A stretch of DNA of 11,519 nucleotides from WVWW01 sp041568335. GTDB lineage: Bacteria; Acidobacteriota; Polarisedimenticolia; Polarisedimenticolales; Polarisedimenticolaceae. Position numbers and translations under genes: made by a program. The notes under the pieces were generated by a model that saw nothing but the letters and a program-made list of their open reading frames with translations, was not told where the DNA came from and did not search any database. Below are positions 7,023-11,519 of the stretch, one piece after another (positions within the stretch are counted from its first letter, which is position 1; each line of letters begins with the position of its first letter). The DNA lies in the NCBI GenBank assembly GCA_041568335.1, contig JBFFZZ010000075.1:1-11519 (forward strand), written 5' to 3'.

Positions 7023-8765
7023 TCAGTGCCCCCCGCCGCCACCACCGCCGAAGAGGATCTGGTATACCGCATAGCCGACACCGACGAGGGCCTCTCCGAC
7101 GATCAGACCCGCGGCGATCGGGATGCCGGTCTCCTCGCTCCAACTCTTGCCGCGGAAGCGATCGGTCGCGAGCCGCACGACCGTTCCGATCGAGTAGGTC
7201 AGGACGATGTTGAAGGGCAGATAGAAACCGAGGCCCACGAGGATCCCCAGGCCGCCGATGCCGCTCGCCGAGAGCACCGCGCCGAGCCCCGCGCCGGCGA
7301 GGTACTTGGCTCCGGGAACGTCCCCACCGGTGATCCCCGACAGCACCGATGCCAGCGCCTGCCCCTGCGCCGCCGGGAAGCGATCGCCACCGAGCGGGCT
7401 CTGCTCGTTGAGCACGAACATCAAGCCGACGACGACGATCGGCCCGAGCCAGGTACCGAGAAACTGCGCGATCTGCTGTTTCTTCGGCGTGGCGCCGACG
7501 AGATAGCCGGTCTTCAAATCGAGCATGAGATCGGTGGCCTGCGACATCGCGACACACATCGCGACGCCGACGGTGACCGCGGCGACGATCGTGTCCACGG
7601 TGTTGTCGGTCTGGATGATCAGGATCAGCAGCGTGACGCCGATCAACGTCATGCCGGACAGCGGAGACCAATTGGTCCGCCCGATGCACTCGGACAGGAT
7701 CACACCGGCCATCCAGATCCACAGCGTCCCGAGGATCGCCATCAGGACCCCCCGACCGAGCGAGATCGTGGGGGAGGCGTTGATACCGACCACGAGGAGG
7801 ACGAGGAACGCGCCGGCGACCCCGGCGTAAAGGAACTTGATCGGCATCTCGTCCTTGGCGACCGACGATGTTCCGCTCTTGGCAGCATCCTGCATGCTGC
7901 GCACCGCGCCGATCACCATCGGCAGCGCGAAGACCACGCCGACGATCGCTCCCCCGATGAGCATGCCGATGCCGACGGGACGGAATAGATCGACCCGCAG
8001 CGCTCCGGCATTGACGGCCCCATCCGCCATGACCGCCGCGGGGAAGAGATCGAACGCGGACATCAGCGGCGCCAGCAACCAGTAGCAAACAAAACCGCCG
8101 ATGATGAAGAAAACCCCGCCACGGCCGGAGAGATAGCCGACACCGATGGTCATGAGCGAGAGGTACCAGACGCCGTTCATGTAAGCCGGCATCCCGATCC
8201 AGTCGCCGAGCGGTACGTTATGGTAGTCGAGCGTGTTGACCAGCAGATGGGCCAGACCGCTCACCAGCAACCCGCCGATCATCAGCTTGGCCTTGCGGAT
8301 CCCCGCGCCGGGGGACTTGAGGATCGTCGCGACCGCGATCCCGCCGGGATAGGCCAGCCGTTCGAAATCGATCATCTGCTTGCGCAACGGGATGACGAAC
8401 GCCACACCCATGAACCCGCCGACCATCCCACCGAGCACGACCATGTAGATGTTGAAGTCGTAGTTCATGATGAACAGCGCCGGGAGGGTGAACACGATTC
8501 CCGCCTGGGCGGCGTTGACGGCGCTGGCGAGACTCTGGTTGACGTTGTTCTCGACGATGGAGCGACGTCGCAGGATGCCGCGCAGGACCCCGAAGCCGAG
8601 GATCGCAGCGAGCTCGCTCCCCTCGATGGAAAAGCCCAGGATCAGGCTGGCGTAGGCCATGCTGATGGCCAGCAGAACACCGATCCCGTAGCCCACGAGC
8701 ACGCCGGTCCAGGTCAACTCGGGGTAAGGCCCGTGGCGGACGGAATGGCGAGATGATTCGCTCAA
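7023..8765 (-). CDS. OPT-family oligopeptide transporter
   Basis: An integral inner-membrane carrier of the OPT superfamily, whose members move oligopeptides or metal-chelate substrates, usually with protons. The 580 residues contain PYPELTWTGVLVGYGIGV at the start (family signature near 13-30), ENNVNQSLASAVNAAQAGIVFTL split over about 72-94, FERLAYPGGIAVA (134-146), GVGYLSGRGGVFFIIGG (208-224) and TDLMLDLKTG followed by ATPKKQQ (411-431). More than ten long hydrophobic segments are visible. The protein ends in FGGGGGGGH after the last helix, an unusual glycine tail. The start is TTG at 8765, chosen because a strong GGAGGT lies 6 bp upstream; the protein begins MSESSRHSVRHGPYPELT. It is the first gene of a three-gene leftward operon with the 180-aa membrane protein and arginine deiminase. 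Substrate is unknown; peptides are the natural guess beside an arginine-degrading enzyme. Confidence 0.93.
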   Translation of the reverse strand: MSESSRHSVRHGPYPELTWTGVLVGYGIGVLLAISMAYASLILGFSIEGSELAAILGFGVLRGILRRRSIVENNVNQSLASAVNAAQAGIVFTLPALFIMNYDFNIYMVVLGGMVGGFMGVAFVIPLRKQMIDFERLAYPGGIAVATILKSPGAGIRKAKLMIGGLLVSGLAHLLVNTLDYHNVPLGDWIGMPAYMNGVWYLSLMTIGVGYLSGRGGVFFIIGGFVCYWLLAPLMSAFDLFPAAVMADGAVNAGALRVDLFRPVGIGMLIGGAIVGVVFALPMVIGAVRSMQDAAKSGTSSVAKDEMPIKFLYAGVAGAFLVLLVVGINASPTISLGRGVLMAILGTLWIWMAGVILSECIGRTNWSPLSGMTLIGVTLLILIIQTDNTVDTIVAAVTVGVAMCVAMSQATDLMLDLKTGYLVGATPKKQQIAQFLGTWLGPIVVVGLMFVLNEQSPLGGDRFPAAQGQALASVLSGITGGDVPGAKYLAGAGLGAVLSASGIGGLGILVGLGFYLPFNIVLTYSIGTVVRLATDRFRGKSWSEETGIPIAAGLIVGEALVGVGYAVYQILFGGGGGGGH

Positions 8766-8771
8766 GACGGG

Positions 8772-8777
8772 ACCTCC
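8772..8777 (-). promoter_or_regulatory. Ribosome binding site fixing the TTG start of the OPT gene
   Basis: On the minus strand AACGGAGGT gives a near-perfect Shine-Dalgarno, GGAGGT, separated by 6 nt (CCCGTC) from TTG at 8765. No ATG or GTG competes at a suitable distance, so this site decides the rare TTG start. Confidence 0.8.
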
Positions 8778-8795
8778 GTTGAGGATGGACGCCCG

Positions 8796-8801
8796 TTTGT
8801 A
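8796..8801 (-). promoter_or_regulatory. Possible extended -10 of the OPT operon
   Basis: Minus-strand TGATACAAA contains TACAAA, matching TATAAT at 4 of 6 positions, with the TG of an extended -10. It lies in the 63-bp gap between the miaE stop and the OPT start and would give a leader of roughly 24 nt. A TTTGGA lies about 18 bp upstream as a weak -35. The call is speculative; read-through from pckA-miaE is equally possible since no terminator hairpin is seen in the gap. Confidence 0.25.
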
Positions 8802-8828
8802 TCACTCCCAGGGCCGTGCTCCAAACCT

Positions 8829-9473
8829 TTAGCCGTGGACGGTGGGAGCGGTGCCGCGCGGCGACATCAGGTCGCGCTCGCGCTCGAGCCAAACCTGCCA
8901 GCGCGCTGCAAACCAGGCCGGATCGACGTCCCTGGCGGCGAGACCGTGGAAGGCTTGCCAGTGACGTTTTTCCGCAGGCCCGAGATCGACGAGCAGGTCG
9001 GCGACCTCGGCGTCCCGCCCGGTGAGCACCGCGAGCAAGCGCGTGAAACGCTCGCAACTCCGCGCTTCGATCAGCGCTCCGACGAGGAGTCGATCGCACT
9101 TGAGCGTGGCCTCGGTCTCGCGCTCCATACGCTCGTGCAACCCCTGGACGTAGGGGTTCGACCGGCGCTTCGAGGGCTGTAGCCCGCGGCGGTGAAGCAG
9201 TCGAGAGACGCGACGGAGATGGGTGACCTCCTCGGCTGCGAGCGCGGTCATCGCATCGACCAGCTCGGCATCCGCGGGGTAGTGAGCGACGAGGTTGAGA
9301 CCGAAGAGCGCCGCCTGCTGCTCGCAGACGGCGTGATCGGCGAGGAACTCGGGCAGTCTCTCGGCGGCGAGCTCCGCCCACGCGTCCGGGGTCCGGGAAA
9401 GCAGCGGCAGCTCGTCGACGGCGGCCAGGAACCGTTCGCGATGGTGTTGCCGGCGGCTCGCCGGTTCAGACAC
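8829..9473 (-). CDS. miaE: MiaE-like tRNA-(ms2io6A)-hydroxylase, di-iron protein
   Basis: MiaE is a non-haem di-iron monooxygenase that hydroxylates the isopentenyl side chain of ms2i6A at position 37 of tRNAs reading U-starting codons. The predicted protein is an all-helical ferritin-like bundle with the family's ligand pattern: Glu 51 in DHAVCEQQAA, the ExxH of EEVTH (Glu 82, His 85), Glu 136 in LIEARSCERF and a second ExxH in AEKRHW (Glu 168, His 171). PYVQGLHERM (107-116) and the LPLLSRTPDAW start also fit. With GTG at 9473 the product is 214 aa and the start overlaps the pckA stop by 8 bp (GTGTCTGA). ATG at 9497 or 9500 is an alternative, adding 8-9 residues. The C-terminal tail after WLERERDLM looks unstructured. 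It is co-transcribed with pckA, a pairing with no obvious functional logic. Confidence 0.87.
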   Translation of the reverse strand: MSEPASRRQHHRERFLAAVDELPLLSRTPDAWAELAAERLPEFLADHAVCEQQAALFGLNLVAHYPADAELVDAMTALAAEEVTHLRRVSRLLHRRGLQPSKRRSNPYVQGLHERMERETEATLKCDRLLVGALIEARSCERFTRLLAVLTGRDAEVADLLVDLGPAEKRHWQAFHGLAARDVDPAWFAARWQVWLERERDLMSPRGTAPTVHG

Positions 9474-11058
9474 CGGGTGCCGCCCGGCGAACGGCATCAT
9501 CGACCCCGTCGGAGTAGCGCTCGAAGTTGTCCCGGAACATCCCGGCGAGCTTGGTCGCCTGTTCGTCGTACGCCGTTTTATCGGCCCAGGTGGCACGCGG
9601 CGTCAGGATCTCGTCCGGCACCCCGTCGAGCTTCTTCGGGATGGCCAGACCGAACACCGGCTCCGTCGCGAGATCGGCGTCGGCGATCGATCCACCCAGG
9701 ATCGCCCGGACCATGGCCCGCGTGTGCGGGATCGCGATGCGGTGTCCCGTCCCGTGCGGACCGGCGGTCCAGCCGGTGTTGAGCAGCCAGACATCGGGTC
9801 GGTGCGCGCGGATCCTGGCACCGAGCATCTTCGCGTAGACCCCGGGGTGCAGCGGGAGGAACGGCTCCCCGAAACAGGCGCTGAACGTCGCCTGCGGCTC
9901 CGTGACGCCGCGTTCGGTACCCGCGACCTTGGCGGTGTAGCCGCTCAGGAAGTAGTACATGGCCTGTTCCGCCGTCAGCTTGGACAGCGGCGGCAAGACG
10001 CCGAACGCATCCGCGGTGAGGAAGACGATGTTTGTTGGATGACCCGCGGCGCTGCCCGCGACGACGTTGGGCAGGTGCGTGATGGGATAGGCCGATCGCG
10101 TGTTCTCGGTCTTCGAGGCGTCGTCCAGGTCGAGCACCCCCGCGGCGTCGATCGCGACGTTTTCGAGGACCGTGCCGAAACGTTCGGTCGTCGCGTAGAT
10201 CTCGGGCTCGTGCTCGCGAACGAGGCGTATGACCTTGGCGTAGCAGCCGCCCTCGAAATTGAACACGCCGTCGTCGCTCCAACCGTGTTCGTCGTCACCG
10301 ATGAGCGGCCGTTCGGGATCGGCCGACAACGTGGTTTTCCCGGTGCCGGAGAGGCCGAAGAAAAGGGCCGTGTCGCCACCGGCGCCGACGTTGGCGGAGC
10401 AGTGCATCGAGAGCACGCCGGCCTTGGGAAGCAGGTAGTTGAGCAACGTGAAGACCGACTTCTTGATCTCGCCGGCATATCGTGTCCCGCCGATGAGCAC
10501 GATGCGGCGTTCCAGGTTGAGCATGACGAAGGCTTCCGAGCGCGTGGAGTCGCGCGCGGAATCCGCTTCGAATTCGGGGGCGTGAACGATATGGTAATCG
10601 GGCGCGAAGGTCTTCAGGTCGTCGGCTTCGGGTCGGACGAGCAGGTTGCGTGCGAACAGCGCATGCCACGGGCTCTCGGTCACCAGACGCACCGACAGCC
10701 GGTGCGCGGGATCGGTACCGCCGTGGAGGTCCTGGACGAAGACCTCCGTCCCCGAGAGGTGCTCGCAGACACGCAGGTACAACGCGTCGAACACCTCGGC
10801 GGAGATCGGTTGGTTGACCTTGCCCCAGGCGATCTCGCCCTCGATCGAAGGTTGGCGAACGACGAACTTGTCCTTGGGGGAGCGGCCCGTGTATGGGGTC
10901 GTGTCGACGACCAACGGGCCGCCCCGGGCCAGCCGTCCGGTCCCGCGTCGGACGGTCTCCTCGACGAGCAACGGCTCCGAGAGGTTCGCGCGCACCCGGC
11001 CCGCCCGGATGCCCAGCTCAGCGATCGCTCGGTCGAGTTCGGTCCCTGGTTGTGCCAT
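9466..11058 (-). CDS. pckA: Phosphoenolpyruvate carboxykinase (ATP)
   Basis: Converts oxaloacetate plus ATP to phosphoenolpyruvate, CO2 and ADP, the entry step of gluconeogenesis from C4 acids, in the cytosol. The 530 residues are the standard length of the ATP-dependent class. Motifs: TPYTGRSPKDKF (54-65, PEP binding), GGTRYAGEIKKSVF (190-203, with active-site lysines), MHCSANVG (218-225), the P-loop GLSGTGKTT (235-243), the kinase-2 metal site IGDDEHGW (253-260) and NTGWTAGPHGTGHR (427-440). Nothing is missing. ATG at 11058 is preceded by GAGG with 7-nt spacing; an upstream extension of the frame to 11271 has no family similarity and crosses the promoter region. It is the first gene of a pckA-miaE pair and is divergent from the rnd fragment. 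It could feed carbon towards the glgA product, but these are separate transcription units. Confidence 0.97.
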   Translation of the reverse strand: MAQPGTELDRAIAELGIRAGRVRANLSEPLLVEETVRRGTGRLARGGPLVVDTTPYTGRSPKDKFVVRQPSIEGEIAWGKVNQPISAEVFDALYLRVCEHLSGTEVFVQDLHGGTDPAHRLSVRLVTESPWHALFARNLLVRPEADDLKTFAPDYHIVHAPEFEADSARDSTRSEAFVMLNLERRIVLIGGTRYAGEIKKSVFTLLNYLLPKAGVLSMHCSANVGAGGDTALFFGLSGTGKTTLSADPERPLIGDDEHGWSDDGVFNFEGGCYAKVIRLVREHEPEIYATTERFGTVLENVAIDAAGVLDLDDASKTENTRSAYPITHLPNVVAGSAAGHPTNIVFLTADAFGVLPPLSKLTAEQAMYYFLSGYTAKVAGTERGVTEPQATFSACFGEPFLPLHPGVYAKMLGARIRAHRPDVWLLNTGWTAGPHGTGHRIAIPHTRAMVRAILGGSIADADLATEPVFGLAIPKKLDGVPDEILTPRATWADKTAYDEQATKLAGMFRDNFERYSDGVDDAVRRAAPGV

Positions 11059-11098
11059 GTCGATCCTCGTCACCGCCGCACGGGAGGGCGAAAAGCCC

Positions 11099-11126
11099 AC
11101 GATAGCGCTTGAACGGGATCTTGCAA
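11099..11126 (-). promoter_or_regulatory. Candidate pckA promoter
   Basis: On the minus strand TTGCAA (11126-11121) and TATCGT (11104-11099) are separated by 16 bp, an acceptable sigma70-like layout that would start transcription near 11092, giving a leader of about 35 nt. A small GGGC/GCCC hairpin with a 5-nt loop lies at 11086-11098 and overlaps the predicted start site, so it is probably incidental. Both boxes are imperfect. Confidence 0.35.
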
Positions 11127-11146
11127 AGGGTCCCCGGCGGTTGCGC

Positions 11147-11175
11147 TTGACCCTCGCGGTGCGACCGTCTAGCCT
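11147..11175 (+). promoter_or_regulatory. Promoter of the rnd fragment, likely leaderless
   Basis: TTGACC (11147-11152) and TAGCCT (11170-11175) are spaced by exactly 17 bp. Transcription would start about 7 bp after the -10, at or next to the A of the ATG at 11183, so the mRNA would have essentially no 5' leader. Consistent with this, no Shine-Dalgarno is seen before that ATG (the bases are CCGCGCG). Confidence 0.55.
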
Positions 11176-11182
11176 CCGCGCG

Positions 11183-11344
11183 ATGGACCGCCGAGCCACC
11201 TGGATCGACAGCACGGAGGCGCTGCAGGACGTTCTTTCCGACCTCGGTGCGGGACCGTTGGCGGTCGACACCGAGGCCGATTCGCTACACCACTACCCGG
11301 AGAAGCGGCCTGCCAACGGGCCTGCCGGGCCGCGGCGCGTCTGA
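11183..11344 (+). pseudogene. rnd: 5' fragment of ribonuclease D gene
   Basis: The first 41 codons read as the N-terminus of an RNase D-type DEDD exonuclease: TWIDSTEALQDVLSDL, then LAVDTEADSLHHYPEK, which contains the Exo I Asp-x-Glu metal site (Asp 29, Glu 31). The family normally continues with a hydrophobic strand such as VCLIQ. Here, after Lys 41 (codon 11303-11305), the sequence becomes RPANGPAGPRRV and stops at TGA 11342-11344, giving 53 residues against about 370-400 for the full enzyme. Neither other forward frame restores the missing strand, so this is not a simple frameshift. The homology loss coincides with the start of the ArsR module, whose operator begins 3 bp after the stop. 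The fragment lacks the Exo II and III motifs and both HRDC domains, so it cannot be an active nuclease. The rest of rnd might lie beyond the window. Confidence 0.72.
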
Positions 11345-11347
11345 CCT

Positions 11348-11371
11348 ACATTCAACCAAAAGGTTGAATGT
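11348..11371. promoter_or_regulatory. Operator 1 of the ArsR-type repressor gene
   Basis: A perfect inverted repeat: ACATTCAACC (11348-11357) and its exact reverse complement (11362-11371) flank AAAA. The core is TTCAAC-N6-GTTGAA. Its right arm contains the predicted -35 hexamer at 11364-11369, so a bound dimer would block RNA polymerase. Autorepression through such palindromes is typical of ArsR/SmtB proteins. Confidence 0.8.
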
Positions 11372-11392
11372 TCTCTATGATCGCGCTATATT
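11364..11392 (+). promoter_or_regulatory. Promoter of the arsR-like gene, probably leaderless
   Basis: TTGAAT (11364-11369) and TATATT (11387-11392) are separated by exactly 17 bp and each matches the sigma70 consensus at most positions; this is the best promoter in the window. The start point should fall about 7 bp downstream at 11399-11400, on the A of the ATG at 11400. No Shine-Dalgarno precedes that ATG, supporting leaderless translation. Confidence 0.7.
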
Positions 11393-11408
11393 CAACTGCA
11401 TGGTTGAA
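11391..11408. promoter_or_regulatory. Operator 2 overlapping the arsR start codon
   Basis: TTCAAC (11391-11396) and GTTGAA (11403-11408) form a second inverted repeat with the same 6-bp arms and 6-nt spacing as the core of operator 1, centred exactly 40 bp downstream of it. It overlaps the end of the -10 box, the predicted transcription start and the ATG at 11400-11402. Two bound dimers would bracket the promoter. Confidence 0.72.
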
Positions 11409-11519
11409 CAAGAACTCGATTCCCTGCTTGGCGCACTCGCGGACCCTACGCGTCGCGCCATCGTGGCGCGACTGGCCCACGGCCCGCGAACGGTCGGTGA
11501 CCTCGCCGCACCGTTCGAC
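11400..11519 (+). CDS. ArsR-family transcriptional regulator (N-terminal part; cut by window end)
   Basis: The frame from ATG 11400 runs open to the window edge and gives 40 residues: MVEQELDSLLGALADPTRR followed by AIVARLAHGPRTVGDLAAPFD. LGALADPTRRAIVARL is the characteristic first helices of ArsR/SmtB winged-helix repressors, and TVGDLAAPFD is the start of the helix-turn-helix. This sub-type, with (A/E)PFD at that position, is the one often encoded next to an SRPBCC (AHSA1-like) protein; whether that holds here lies outside the window. Residues visible so far include no cysteine, so a metal-sensing role is not indicated. Start choice is supported by the promoter position and the lack of any in-frame ATG or GTG upstream. 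The operators at 11348-11371 and 11391-11408 suggest autorepression. Confidence 0.85.
   Translation, partial: MVEQELDSLLGALADPTRRAIVARLAHGPRTVGDLAAPFD

Noticed and set aside
11086..11098. GGGC-GAAAA-GCCC hairpin upstream of pckA
   Set aside because: A 4-bp stem only, overlapping the predicted start site; no attenuator or riboswitch features.
9724..11112. A 462-codon open frame on the plus strand
   Set aside because: Antisense to pckA throughout, with shadow composition.
11059..11271. An N-terminal extension of pckA to 11271
   Set aside because: The added 71 residues have no PEP carboxykinase similarity and overlap the divergent promoters and the rnd start; ATG 11058 has a good Shine-Dalgarno and gives the family length.
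11305..11333. GGCCTGCC direct repeat (11307 and 11319) and a GCGGCC/GGCCGC hairpin after the rnd homology ends
   Set aside because: Short, GC-only and without a T-tract; not convincing as a terminator or a target-site duplication.

Overview
The window is GC-rich, densely coding bacterial DNA whose genes abut or overlap by a few bases. The gene set (ATP-type PEP carboxykinase, MiaE-type tRNA hydroxylase, bacterial GlgA, RNase D remnant) fits a high-GC Gram-negative, probably a proteobacterium or myxobacterium-like lineage. The sequence alone does not fix the taxon. No tRNA, rRNA, CRISPR array, insertion sequence or phage gene is visible.

Left block (1-5220): two divergent gene pairs share a 99-bp intergenic region at 2678-2776. 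Leftward run glgA (glycogen synthase) and an ATP-grasp ligase that leaves the window at base 1. Rightward run two more ATP-grasp ligases overlapping by ATGA. The three ATP-grasp proteins are clear paralogues of about 400 residues with shared FRDK/CRDK, HMEWF and E-(I/V)-x-x-RPPG motifs. Their substrates are unknown. This glgA plus three-ligase group is the best candidate for an undescribed pathway.

Middle block (5225-8765, leftward): a compact three-gene operon of an OPT-family transporter, an unrecognised 180-aa protein with two membrane helices, and a complete arginine deiminase. Gaps between genes are 1-3 bp. It ends 4 bp from the converging ATP-grasp pair with no visible terminator between. 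A peptide or amino-acid theme linking this operon to the ATP-grasp ligases is plausible but is inference only.

Right block (8829-11058, leftward): pckA followed by a miaE-like gene that overlaps its stop codon.

Right edge (11059-11519, rightward): a divergent promoter reads into a 5' fragment of an RNase D gene that loses homology after about 41 codons. Directly after it lies an ArsR-family repressor gene, cut by the window end. This gene has two TTCAAC-N6-GTTGAA operators spaced 40 bp apart that bracket a well-formed promoter. The predicted transcript starts at or beside the start codon, so it is probably leaderless and self-repressed. The truncation of rnd exactly where this module begins suggests an insertion or rearrangement.
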